Notes: generated from the sequence alone by a model not told the origin. A DNA stretch of 64,000 nucleotides from Billgrantia gudaonensis (GCF_900100195.1 NZ_FNES01000003.1:1-64000), one strand, 5' to 3'. Shown: positions 35,857-44,931, counted from the first letter of the stretch. Made by a program: numbers and translations.

Positions 35857-36993
35857 TTATCTTTTGTTATTAGCGAATAAACCATTAATATGGTTTCCCG
35901 AAGTCAGAATAACTTTTGAAATAATCATGAGTAACAAAACATTAAGTCCTAAATGACTGGGGGCCAGGCCATTGTAAAAAAAAACAACCATCATCGCCCC
36001 GCCTACCATTGGAAACTGATCGCTCGAAGCACTCTTTACTAATCTTATTATTAAATAACAAAACCCAAGGAGAACTAAACCAGTGTACTTTAGCATCAAC
36101 TCCAGTAATCCGAAATGTATGTGAACTCCCTGTCCTGTAACCGGATCATCATATCCACCAGGAGAAGCAGGGCCAATTCCTAAAAGATTACTCTCAATTA
36201 GGTCTTGGTACCCCTGAATCAAAGCTGTTTCTCGCCCTCCTAACCCTCTTTCTGTAATAGAAATAATAATCTGTAGAAGCGATTTGTCATCGATTGAAAG
36301 CAGGTGAATAATATAGAACATAAAAACAACCAAAGAAAAATATATAGAAATGTATATTATTTTAGTTGATTTCTCACCAATGGTTTTTTGTGCCAAAAAC
36401 AATAGCATTGCTACAAAAAAAACAATGCTTACCCCCCTAGATTCAAAGACAAAAAAACTTGAAAGCAGGCCAAAAATTAGGAAAATAAAACTGGTTTTAC
36501 CCCACGCCAAGAAGAAAAGATAGAACAGTGTTAATGATATCCAGTTTGGGTTAATAATTAGCCTATCGCCTGACAAAATCACATAACTTAATATGGCCAA
36601 GTAAAATGCAAAAAATACAAAAAAATGTGTTTTCCTTACGTCTACCTTATAGCCATAGAACAGCAGAAAAATATACAACATTAAAATTAAAAAATATGCA
36701 AAGGATCGATTAACCGCTTGCGATGTTTCTCTGAAAAAAACTGGAGGGATATAAATTAAAAACACTATTACCGTGAAAGTCACAACATACTTGCTGACTG
36801 TTCCTCGTGAAAGGGCAACTAGAAAAGCTAACAACACAGCACTTATTATCACCAATACTTGATTTAGCTGTAGGTTGGTTTGGTAAACTAAGTTATTTAA
36901 TATTATAAGGGAAACAAATATCCAAGAGGCTAACCCTCTTATGGTTATATTTCTTTGAAAGGTATTATCACGTAACACGGTACGAACTAACAC
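35857..36993 (-). CDS. wzy: O-antigen polymerase-like membrane protein (Wzy)
   Basis: A 378-residue inner-membrane protein with about eleven hydrophobic segments and a periplasmic loop near residues 225-290 (ERGLGGRETALIQGYQDLIE, then GIGPASPGGYDDP and VHIHFGLLELMLKYTG). This topology and the loop pattern are those of Wzy polymerases, which join repeat units in the periplasm; sequence conservation in the family is low, so topology and context carry the call. Very AT-rich. It overlaps the next gene upstream by 7 bp. Wzx and Wzz are both in the same locus. Confidence 0.78.
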   Translation of the reverse strand: MLVRTVLRDNTFQRNITIRGLASWIFVSLIILNNLVYQTNLQLNQVLVIISAVLLAFLVALSRGTVSKYVVTFTVIVFLIYIPPVFFRETSQAVNRSFAYFLILMLYIFLLFYGYKVDVRKTHFFVFFAFYLAILSYVILSGDRLIINPNWISLTLFYLFFLAWGKTSFIFLIFGLLSSFFVFESRGVSIVFFVAMLLFLAQKTIGEKSTKIIYISIYFSLVVFMFYIIHLLSIDDKSLLQIIISITERGLGGRETALIQGYQDLIESNLLGIGPASPGGYDDPVTGQGVHIHFGLLELMLKYTGLVLLGFCYLIIRLVKSASSDQFPMVGGAMMVVFFYNGLAPSHLGLNVLLLMIISKVILTSGNHINGLFANNKR

Positions 36994-38336
36994 TGTAAGG
37001 CCTTCTTGTAAACACCAAATAATTCCTTGTTATCGAAATAAGAATTGTGCCAAAGAAGTGTAAACAAGCCATTAACTTTTCGGCATTTTTTTTTCAGATC
37101 TGTGACTTTCTTCAACGCTTCATCTGAATTTCTTAGTCCCAAGTACATGCACGAAATAACCGAACACTCCATTACTACTAACGGCCTAATCCTTAACCTA
37201 AGATGCGTTTGTGCTACAGGGTCAAATGCTGGATATTCATAACAGGTACCACAACGAAACCCTGGACTGTCAGCATAGCCTAAAGTAGAGTCATAACTCA
37301 TTCCGCAATTCTCCCAGGCGCGTAGCGTTGTGGGCTGCTCCCAACGCAAATAGTGCATACGCCCTCCCCATTCAGTTTGGACTATACCAAGTTCAGCACA
37401 GACACGTTTCAGGCGGTCTGCTTCCTGTTTAATCAACTCAGGTTTCTGGAAAGTTCCGTAGCTGGGGTGTAAACCAATTTCATGACCTCGGTCATGGATT
37501 CGGCGTATCAGGTTGCGAATCGCGGGGTACTCCAATTCGTAGTCACTATCTCGAACTGGGCTCGTCCGTCCGCAGAGAAAATAGAAGGCACTTTGGATGT
37601 TATTGGCTTCTGACACATCCATCAGCCAATCAAACGTGTTGTAGGGGTCAGCAGGATGAAGCTGAGCGCCTGTTGCCAGTTTGACATGAGGAGCCGTGAA
37701 AAAAGCCTTAAACTCACGCCGCTTGAGTAGATACCCAGCCATCATCCGCCCGATGGTCGGCCAAGGTTTGAAGGCGTACTGGCTTGGAGTGTCTACATCA
37801 TGCGATACCTTGACACTAAATTCATGTCGCCGCAGTTCTGTCTGCGGCCAAACCTGCTGAATAACCTGCCCTAGAATGATCATCCACTCATCTATAATAG
37901 GCCGTTCTAGGTAGTTGTGCTTGTAAGCGTGTGATGACACGGCGGGGAAGCGTTGGTGTTCGTCTAGATCCGTACGACCAATTTCTTCCAGACGGCTTAG
38001 CATCCAGTACGCCAAGCCCAAAATATCATAGTGAATGATCGCACCCTGATCGCATAACTCAATCAACGGTGCTGATAGCTCAGTAGAAGATGGCGCGAAA
38101 AGGGTATCTTCAATCGGTCCTTTAAAGCCCTCAACCGACGCTCTCCACTGTTCACAAGAGAAGTCTGATCTAGACTGGTGGAATACTTCTTGCAAATTAT
38201 CAAATGAAATACTGCCCTGCCTACCAGGCAAAAGTAGTGTTAGCTCCCCTACTTTTTGGCTTAGTACGAAGTTATACCCAAAGCGTTCTTTCAAGATGAC
38301 TTCTAGCCAACGGAGAGTAGCTTCAGAAAAAAACAT
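36987..38336 (-). CDS. polysaccharide deacetylase family protein (DUF7033-type N-terminus)
   Basis: A 449-residue protein with an N-terminal domain of about 150 residues seen before deacetylase domains in capsule loci, followed by a NodB-like domain. Metal-site motifs are present: EFSVKVSHDVDTPSQYA (DxD) and HEIGLHPSYGTFQKPELI. The end has LLWHNSYFDNKELFGVY. No signal peptide is seen, so it may act on lipid-linked sugars in the cytoplasm. It is a better-preserved deacetylase than the one at 29.7 kb. Confidence 0.75.
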   Translation of the reverse strand: MFFSEATLRWLEVILKERFGYNFVLSQKVGELTLLLPGRQGSISFDNLQEVFHQSRSDFSCEQWRASVEGFKGPIEDTLFAPSSTELSAPLIELCDQGAIIHYDILGLAYWMLSRLEEIGRTDLDEHQRFPAVSSHAYKHNYLERPIIDEWMIILGQVIQQVWPQTELRRHEFSVKVSHDVDTPSQYAFKPWPTIGRMMAGYLLKRREFKAFFTAPHVKLATGAQLHPADPYNTFDWLMDVSEANNIQSAFYFLCGRTSPVRDSDYELEYPAIRNLIRRIHDRGHEIGLHPSYGTFQKPELIKQEADRLKRVCAELGIVQTEWGGRMHYLRWEQPTTLRAWENCGMSYDSTLGYADSPGFRCGTCYEYPAFDPVAQTHLRLRIRPLVVMECSVISCMYLGLRNSDEALKKVTDLKKKCRKVNGLFTLLWHNSYFDNKELFGVYKKALQC

Positions 38337-38345
38337 TACATTTAC

Positions 38346-39290
38346 TCAGCTACGTTGTGGGCGAAGCGTAATGAGCAGCTTAAAGAGCTTAGAGTTGCTG
38401 CGCGATACATGGAAATAAGGGGTTTGTATTGCGCCGAAGGCTCGAAAAAAGCGTTCAATAGGTTCAATCATTGATCCCTCAAAATCGAACACCTCCACAG
38501 TCTCTGGCTGCCGGCAAATTGCTTCCCACAACACTAAACTCGTCGCGCCACTATTACGCAGTTCAGGATTCCCACCACCCATCAGATAATAGGCTGTATT
38601 ACCACCACGAACGATATAGGCACCAGCATGAAGATTGCCTTCACGATCAACAGCTACTAGGCAATCCCGGGCGTTTCGAGCCGAAACCGCAGTATCGAGG
38701 CCACTAACAAGCTTCGATGTATAAGGTACAGTTCGATTTTGACGCTTAAACACCATTCTGTTAAGTGCCATGAACTCTTCTAGTGTTCCCTCTCTTACAT
38801 CAACACCTACACGATCTTTGGCTTTACGAATATCACTACGGATATTCTGTTGCATCCCCTTCCACAACTGTTCTTTATCCGCTTTCAAATCAAGTCGATA
38901 CGTATAGCGGGTAGTTTGTTTGAAGCCCCGCCAATAGAACGGAAGCCAATTTTGTCGGTCGCAATGCCAATTTTGCGCATAGTGATCGTAGTTCGGCAGC
39001 TGATCTGCCAGCTCGCCCAACACGTCTTTCTCGTAGGCCAACTGTTTAGGGTAGGACTTATGTGTAGGGCGAACCCAGGGACCGAGAGTTTGGGTGAGAA
39101 TGGGCTGACTGAGCAGACGAAAGCCCCTTCTTTTACGAAGCACGTAAGGCAGCGCACCAATTACCTGTTGTTTTTTGGTCGCAAGCACAACGTCCCACTG
39201 ATCTCCTGCGACGGCATCTAGCCACCAAGCTTGGGAGAACAAGGGAATGGAGGGCTCACTTTCACAAAGCTTTCGGTATATTTCCTTCAA
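38346..39290 (-). CDS. GNAT/FemAB-like acyltransferase
   Basis: A 314-residue protein of the FemAB-related GNAT group found in exopolysaccharide loci. Features: IPLFSQAWWLDAVAGDQWDV near the N-terminus, a central NIRSDIRKAKDRVGVDVREG, and a C-terminal acyltransferase core (AYYLMGGGNPELRNSGATSL, VFDFEGSMIEPIERFFRAFG). The start is TTG 39290 with AAAGGA eight bases before; no better start exists. It could attach an amino-acid or acyl group to an amino sugar. It overlaps the sulfotransferase upstream by 29 bp. Confidence 0.72.
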   Translation of the reverse strand: MKEIYRKLCESEPSIPLFSQAWWLDAVAGDQWDVVLATKKQQVIGALPYVLRKRRGFRLLSQPILTQTLGPWVRPTHKSYPKQLAYEKDVLGELADQLPNYDHYAQNWHCDRQNWLPFYWRGFKQTTRYTYRLDLKADKEQLWKGMQQNIRSDIRKAKDRVGVDVREGTLEEFMALNRMVFKRQNRTVPYTSKLVSGLDTAVSARNARDCLVAVDREGNLHAGAYIVRGGNTAYYLMGGGNPELRNSGATSLVLWEAICRQPETVEVFDFEGSMIEPIERFFRAFGAIQTPYFHVSRSNSKLFKLLITLRPQRS

Positions 39291-40251
39291 GAAACAATTC
39301 CTTTTTGAAGGGATATTTCTCTACCAAACTGTTTAGCTCTTCAAGCTCTGAAGGCTTCAAACTTCTTAGATCATCATGTTGAAACTTTGGTATTTCACCC
39401 TTTCCACGGGCAGTAACACCACACCACTCTCCCAGTAGGTTCACCAGATTCTCATCCAAATTTTGGTAATGAACTTCCTGTATATTTTCTTTCGGGAAGA
39501 GGGTCAAATCTTTCTCGATCTGTTGCTCCAAAAAATAAACTTGGGCCGCACACATCTCACCCTCAGGCAACATTCTCAATTCTTCCACATTTGGGGGCAT
39601 AACGCTCCACCACTGTCCGTCTTGTGTACCAATCTTTCTCCGTGCTTTAAGTATTGATCGCGTCACAAACCTAGGATCACGCCTAACAAAGATAAACTTA
39701 GCTTTCGGAAACACCTCATGTATCAACCTGAGCCGTTGTCCAGCGTTTAAGTTCTTAAATAACAATGGACGTTTCAAGTAACTAGACGCCCTAAATACCT
39801 CTTCACGTATTTCTTTAACCATTTTTGATGTGACTTCATTATGGTCAATAAAGTGGCGGTGTTTAGGAAGCCAGCGATACCAAAACTGTCCACATTCGCT
39901 AGGAGCATGACCGCCAAACTTTCGCGTGTCACCATGCTCCGCTTTGAAATTATTGTGGGGTTTGTCCCCATACTTTTTATTGCTAAGCCAAAGACCAAGA
40001 CTTAAATTATGGCACCAAGTACAAGCCACGTTGTCAATGTAAGCAAATCGATAGGCATTGGTAAGAGCCTGATAAATTATTGTTGATCCGGTTCGGGGAG
40101 CGCCAATAATAAAAACGGGTTGATAAGAACAAGTGTGGAGGCCAGTATTGGAGCTAACGGTACGTAGCTTGAACACCCATTTCATACACATGGATACCCA
40201 TATAACGAGTAGCCTTCGAATTCGAGTCAAGGATAATAGATCATTCCGCAT
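39262..40251 (-). CDS. sulfotransferase family protein, copy 2
   Basis: A 329-residue sulfotransferase-fold protein. PAPS-binding motifs are PVFIIGAPRTGSTIIYQALT (5'-phosphosulfate loop) and AKFIFVRRDPRFVTRSILKA (3'-phosphate). The first 45 residues are basic and hydrophobic, so it may sit at the membrane. It is not closely similar to the sulfotransferase at 28.8 kb and resembles the broader Sulfotransfer_3 group. Start ATG 40251 overlaps the asnB stop by 11 bp. A second sulfation position in the polymer is the likely role. Confidence 0.8.
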   Translation of the reverse strand: MRNDLLSLTRIRRLLVIWVSMCMKWVFKLRTVSSNTGLHTCSYQPVFIIGAPRTGSTIIYQALTNAYRFAYIDNVACTWCHNLSLGLWLSNKKYGDKPHNNFKAEHGDTRKFGGHAPSECGQFWYRWLPKHRHFIDHNEVTSKMVKEIREEVFRASSYLKRPLLFKNLNAGQRLRLIHEVFPKAKFIFVRRDPRFVTRSILKARRKIGTQDGQWWSVMPPNVEELRMLPEGEMCAAQVYFLEQQIEKDLTLFPKENIQEVHYQNLDENLVNLLGEWCGVTARGKGEIPKFQHDDLRSLKPSELEELNSLVEKYPFKKELFLEGNIPKAL

Positions 40252-42190
40252 CCTTCAAAAAACCTTTATCTATGAAACTTTGAAACCACATTTCCATCGT
40301 AACTAAATGCCAAACATCAGCATAGGACCTTTTGTGGTCCAAGAAGTCAGAATACCAAGTATCGATAACATCTGAAGAAAAGATATTCCTGGACTTCAAA
40401 CAACTAATATGATCTTCGACAAAATCCCTAAAATCATCCCGCATCCACTTTTCTAATGGAAACGAGAACCCCTTTTTTTTCATATATAAGCAATCCAAGG
40501 GAACCAGTCCTTTCACTGCATCTTTCAATATTCTTTTAGAAACTCCTTTGTTGACTTTAAATTTATCTGGCAGCCTTGCCGCAAACTCTATTAAATTATG
40601 GTCCAAGAGCGGAAACCTTCCTTCAACCGAGTTCATCATCGTGAATTGATCAGTCCGCTCAACATGGTGATTACCAATGTAGTTTTTTAGATCCATGTAC
40701 ATCAGTGCATCAAAGCCATCGCGAAATCTTTTTCCACCAACATAGCGACGATCAATTTCGGATAAGATGCTTTCGCTTTCTTTTCTTTTTATTCCGAACA
40801 GCATCCTAACATCAGACTCTCTGTGCTTCGAGAAAAATGCTGTATGATACTGAGAAACCGTTTTAGCTTGAATCAGCTCAAGACCCTTCTCTAACCTTTT
40901 TGGCACTATAGGCTTTAACAAGCCGACAAAGCCTTTCAAAGGACGCAAAATCAGCCATTTTTTATAGCTTTGATAATACTTATACCCTCCAAATAATTCA
41001 TCGCCACCCAGACCATTAAGCACAACTTTTATGCCATGTTTTTTCACTATATTAGAAATTACATAATTCGGAGAAACGCTATAAAAAGGCTCTTCATAGC
41101 CTAGAGTAATTCTTTGAATATTATCAAGGTAGAATTTCTGCGAAACACGCTCAATAATGTGAGTCACTCCAAAACTTTGAGCGGCCAATTTTGCTTGCTG
41201 CACTTCATCTAAATCGCTTTCTCTAGGATGACCTAGCGTAAACGCTTTAATTGATGGGTTAAATTTTGATGCATGAGCAGTGATCGTTGTTGAATCCACT
41301 CCTCCACTCATGAAACTTCCCACCTCAACATCCGCCCTCATCCTTATTTCTACCGCTTCAGCGATTTTTTCTTTCAACTGCTCTACTGCATCAGAATAAT
41401 TCAGATCTAAAAGTGGTTTGCCGTAGGGTATTTCCCAATACCGACCCGCTGTCTCTTTACCATTTTTGTCAATTTTTAACCAAGTTCCGGGCTCTAAGGC
41501 CCAAACATCCTTGAAAGCCGTTTCCGGACGTGGGGCAATACCAAAAAAGAACGACAAATAGAGACCATTAATGCTCACTTCGGGCTCATACACGCCTGAA
41601 GCTATAATAGTCTTTATGTCAGATGCAAAAAAAATAAAATTATCATTTTTTGTAAAAAAAACTGGCTTTATGCCGACCCTATCTCTCGCTAAGAACAGCT
41701 GTTTTTCTAACTTATCCCATACCGAAAACGCAAAGTCTCCATTCAGCATTTCAAGGCAGCTTTCTTTGAATCTTGCATAAAGCTTTAGCAGAACCTCAGT
41801 ATCCCCATTCGTTAAAAAACAATCCCCCCTTTTTTCTAACTCTAACCGCAACTCTTTATAATTATAAATCTCCCCATTGTAACAAATAACATATCGGCCA
41901 CAGCTACTTACCATCGGTTGATGGCTTGCATCGCTGACATCTATAATTGACAATCTACGATGCACAAATGCTACATCTGAATATACTTCTTCGCCAGAAA
42001 TAGGTGGAAGGGCTTTCTTTATTTCAGGAGAACTCCATTCACCAGAATAAAATTCATTAGCATTATTACCCCCTTCGATATAATACCCCTCACAATCGGG
42101 TCCACGGTTGTGTAACTGTTTCGATATCGCTTTCAAATTGGGATTTGGAGCAGATAGATTAAATCTCAAAAAACCGGCAATTCCACACAC
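40241..42190 (-). CDS. asnB: asparagine synthase-like amidotransferase, copy 2
   Basis: A 649-residue class-II glutamine amidotransferase. GTG 42190 is chosen because the next codon is Cys (VCGIAGFLRF), which must be residue 1 of the mature enzyme, and GGGAG lies six bases upstream; the in-frame TTG at 42196 would bury that Cys. The glutaminase domain has HNRGPDCEGYYI and CYNGEIYNYKELR; the synthetase domain has VGSFMSGGVDSTTITAHAS and LNGLGGDELFGGYKYY. It differs from the copy at 34 kb, so two carboxyl groups or two sugars may be amidated. Confidence 0.83.
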   Translation of the reverse strand: MCGIAGFLRFNLSAPNPNLKAISKQLHNRGPDCEGYYIEGGNNANEFYSGEWSSPEIKKALPPISGEEVYSDVAFVHRRLSIIDVSDASHQPMVSSCGRYVICYNGEIYNYKELRLELEKRGDCFLTNGDTEVLLKLYARFKESCLEMLNGDFAFSVWDKLEKQLFLARDRVGIKPVFFTKNDNFIFFASDIKTIIASGVYEPEVSINGLYLSFFFGIAPRPETAFKDVWALEPGTWLKIDKNGKETAGRYWEIPYGKPLLDLNYSDAVEQLKEKIAEAVEIRMRADVEVGSFMSGGVDSTTITAHASKFNPSIKAFTLGHPRESDLDEVQQAKLAAQSFGVTHIIERVSQKFYLDNIQRITLGYEEPFYSVSPNYVISNIVKKHGIKVVLNGLGGDELFGGYKYYQSYKKWLILRPLKGFVGLLKPIVPKRLEKGLELIQAKTVSQYHTAFFSKHRESDVRMLFGIKRKESESILSEIDRRYVGGKRFRDGFDALMYMDLKNYIGNHHVERTDQFTMMNSVEGRFPLLDHNLIEFAARLPDKFKVNKGVSKRILKDAVKGLVPLDCLYMKKKGFSFPLEKWMRDDFRDFVEDHISCLKSRNIFSSDVIDTWYSDFLDHKRSYADVWHLVTMEMWFQSFIDKGFLKDAE

Positions 42191-42205
42191 ACGCAACTCC
42201 CAATA

Positions 42206-43666
42206 TCAAATAATAGCCACACTTTTTGAGTATTTGACAACGGACAACAACCACATAACCGTCGAGACAAAGCCACACCCTAAAATTAAAAGTGTATCGG
42301 AAATATCATATAGCCAAAGAGCTATGATCGGAAGAACGATAAAACCGCAAACAAATACACTTTTCATAGCCTTAATGGCCGGGGCCCTTAACCTGATTCC
42401 GAGCATTATAAAAATATTCACAAGCCTAGATAGATAAACCATGGATTTCAAAGCAGAAATTATGGCAACAGAAACCATGAGACTTTCAAAGTACCAGGCG
42501 CCAACCACCACCCCTATTATCCCTGACATCATCAATGCAATCTGAAACCTTAACGCAACTCCATGTTTATTAATTATAGGGTAAATCCCTGTGCATGGTG
42601 AAACAACAAAATCTGCTAGCATCCAAGGTACCATCCAACGGGCGATCATACCTGCTGAATGCCACTCACTTCCAAAAACAAAAAGGAAAACATCAGGTGC
42701 AAAAACAAAAACTGCCACACCAGGTGGAGCGCCTATGAGCAAAAGAATAAAAAATAATTTTTGTACATTTTCTGCTAACCCACCTTCTCTATGAGCTTGC
42801 GCAGCTTTTTGATAAAACACATCTGAAATTGCTTTACCGATGATTGACATAGGTTGAGCAAGGACACGTTGAGCCAGCGAGAACAAGCCAACTGAACCTA
42901 CCCCGAGAGATGCTGCTAGCAACAAAGGAGGTAATTGCGATCCGGCCGAGCTAGATAATCCTGCCCAAGTCGAAACCAACGGGAATTTCATGTACTCGTT
43001 TGCGCTTTCCCTAATTCTTCTTAATCGAGAGAAGCTATAATTTCCAGGCCTTTGTTTAAAGGCCGATCTGGCAAGCCCTAAGACACCTACACTTTGTCCA
43101 ACAACACGGCCTAATAAAAGTGCGACGGGACCGAGTGCGTACCCCCCAACTTGAATAACAACCATGCTCAAAGACTGGGCAAACTTTGTTTTCGCGATAC
43201 TGGGAAAATTTTTTGTCCTTATCGCCCAGTATTGAAACACTTGATAGACACCCATAAGGAACAAGCTAGTGGGAATCAACCACAAATAAGGCAATAAATT
43301 TGGTGTATTCAGCAAACTGACAATATAATCACCAAACAGCCAGACAGCAACCCCAGTGCAAAGCGTGGTGACACCAACCGTAATAAGACTTAATACCACA
43401 ATAGTCGCTGCTTCTTCATCGCTTTCAGGCAGAGGGATCGCAAGCTGATAGCGCAAACTGGCAATCACGGACAGAATGCCCAACAAACCAGCATATACAG
43501 CCAGAAGCCCGAAGTCCTCCGGGCTGTACAATCGTGTGAGTACAGGCGATGCGGCAACCACGATGATCTGCCCCGCTGCCGTACCGCCAGCCAGAACGGA
43601 AACGCTGCGTGCAAATTTGTTTTTTGGTAGCAGCCTTGCTGCCCTTTGCTTGGCACGACTCATCAT
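42206..43666 (-). CDS. wzx: oligosaccharide flippase (Wzx)
   Basis: A 486-residue polysaccharide_synt-family protein with about fourteen hydrophobic segments. It begins with a basic stretch (RAKQRAARLLPKNKFARSVS) and has the family N-terminal region VLTRLYSPEDFGLLAVYAG. It would flip undecaprenyl-linked repeat units to the periplasm. It overlaps wbpE by 4 bp (ATGA). It marks the right edge of the AT-rich part of the locus. Confidence 0.87.
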   Translation of the reverse strand: MMSRAKQRAARLLPKNKFARSVSVLAGGTAAGQIIVVAASPVLTRLYSPEDFGLLAVYAGLLGILSVIASLRYQLAIPLPESDEEAATIVVLSLITVGVTTLCTGVAVWLFGDYIVSLLNTPNLLPYLWLIPTSLFLMGVYQVFQYWAIRTKNFPSIAKTKFAQSLSMVVIQVGGYALGPVALLLGRVVGQSVGVLGLARSAFKQRPGNYSFSRLRRIRESANEYMKFPLVSTWAGLSSSAGSQLPPLLLAASLGVGSVGLFSLAQRVLAQPMSIIGKAISDVFYQKAAQAHREGGLAENVQKLFFILLLIGAPPGVAVFVFAPDVFLFVFGSEWHSAGMIARWMVPWMLADFVVSPCTGIYPIINKHGVALRFQIALMMSGIIGVVVGAWYFESLMVSVAIISALKSMVYLSRLVNIFIMLGIRLRAPAIKAMKSVFVCGFIVLPIIALWLYDISDTLLILGCGFVSTVMWLLSVVKYSKSVAII

Positions 43667-44820
43667 GCTTTGGCGGCCTCACTCAAGGAGGCAATCACTG
43701 CCATGACCGGCTCATCGTTCAAATAGGGGTGCATCGGCAGTGAAATCACTTCTTTTGCCGCTTGGTCTCCCTGAGGCAGGTCGGCTTCACGGTCAGCGAC
43801 TGCCGGCTGTTGATTGAGAGGCACCGGATAGTGTACCGCGGTGGGTATACCGGCTTCCTTGAGCGCGGCCTGTACTTGCTCGCGATTGGGCACGCGAACG
43901 GTGTACTGCGCCCAGGCGCTGGTATTGTGGGGCTCGACATAGGGCGTCGTTACGTTGCCACGGAATCCACTGAAAGACACTGAATATTCTTTTCGGTCAC
44001 CAAAAGGCTGCTTTTCCCCTATTACACTCCCATCCAGCAGCTCGCTGTAGCGCTTAGCCACTTTATTTCTGAGCTCGATTTCCTCGGGCAGTATTTCCAG
44101 CTTGGGCATCAGGATTGCGGCCTGCAGCGTATCCAGCCGGCTGTTCACGCCTACGCGAATATGGTGGTAGCGCTTGTCTTGCCCGTGCCGGGCGATTTGC
44201 CGGATGACGGTGGCCAGCTCTTCATCGTTGGTGAAGATGGCGCCGCCGTCGCCGTAGCAGCCCAGCGGCTTGCTGGGGAAGAAGCTGGTAGTGGCGATGG
44301 TGCTCAGATTGCCGGACTTGCGCCCCTTGTAGGTGGCGCCGAAGCTCTGGGCGGCGTCTTCTATCACCGGCAGGCCGTGCTTTTCGGCAATGGCGTTGAT
44401 GGCGTCGAAATCCGCACACTGCCCGTAGAGCGAAACGGGGATGATCGCGCGGGTTTTCGCCGTGATGGCCGCTTCCAGCTTGCTGGGGTCGAGATTGTAG
44501 GTGCGCGGGTCGATATCCACGTATACCGGTTTGGCGCCCAGCAGGGCGACGGTTTCAGCGGTTGCAATGTAGGTGAAGCCGGGGGTGATCACTTCGTTGC
44601 CGGGGCCGATGCCGAGCGCCATCTGGGCGATTTGCAAGGCATCGGTGCCGTTGGCGCAGGTGATGCAGTACTTGGCGCCGGTGTAGTCGGCGAGTTTTTC
44701 TTCCAGCTCGTGCACTTCGGGGCCCAGGATGTATTTACCGTGGGCGAGAACGCGCTGGATACCAGCGTCGATTTGGTCCTTGATGCGCGCTTGCTGGGCG
44801 GCGAGATCGATGAATTGCAT
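43663..44820 (-). CDS. wbpE: UDP-2-acetamido-3-amino-glucuronate transaminase (WbpE-like), with in-frame repeat insertion
   Basis: A 385-residue PLP aminotransferase that would aminate the 3-keto sugar made by WbpB. It has CANGTDALQIAQMALGIGPG, EDAAQSFGATYKGRKSGNLS and the lysine region TTSFFPSKPLGCYGDGGAIF. Between LLDG and NVTTPYVEPHNTSAW lies an extra stretch of about 24 residues (43957-44028; ends FSGFRG) that I do not expect in this family. Its DNA matches the CACGGAA repeats present between neighbouring genes. The insertion keeps the frame and sits in a surface region before the small domain, so the enzyme may still work. Confidence 0.87.
   Translation of the reverse strand: MQFIDLAAQQARIKDQIDAGIQRVLAHGKYILGPEVHELEEKLADYTGAKYCITCANGTDALQIAQMALGIGPGNEVITPGFTYIATAETVALLGAKPVYVDIDPRTYNLDPSKLEAAITAKTRAIIPVSLYGQCADFDAINAIAEKHGLPVIEDAAQSFGATYKGRKSGNLSTIATTSFFPSKPLGCYGDGGAIFTNDEELATVIRQIARHGQDKRYHHIRVGVNSRLDTLQAAILMPKLEILPEEIELRNKVAKRYSELLDGSVIGEKQPFGDRKEYSVSFSGFRGNVTTPYVEPHNTSAWAQYTVRVPNREQVQAALKEAGIPTAVHYPVPLNQQPAVADREADLPQGDQAAKEVISLPMHPYLNDEPVMAVIASLSEAAKA
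43955..43986. repeat. CACGGAA-type repeat (family 2) inside wbpE
   Basis: TTGCCACGGAATCCACTGAA, then AGACACTGAATA, matches one end of the intergenic repeats at 44836-44918, 45931-46033 and 47023-47135. Here it is translated as part of WbpE. Confidence 0.7.
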
Positions 44821-44835
44821 TATGACACCTTTTTA

Positions 44836-44918
44836 TTGCCACAGAAAAACACGGAAAGGCACAGAATAAATAACTAATTTAAATAATTTTCTGTGTTATT
44901 CCGAGGATTCCGTGGCGA
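44836..44918. repeat. CACGGAA-type repeat element (family 2), copy beside the GxxExxY gene
   Basis: Left end TTGCCACAGAAAAACACGG, AT-rich middle, right end TTCCGAGGATTCCGTGGCG: imperfect inverted termini of about 20 bp around a short AT-rich core. It lies between the wbpE start and the GxxExxY stop. Confidence 0.75.
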
Positions 44919-44931
44919 AATCATGTAAAAA

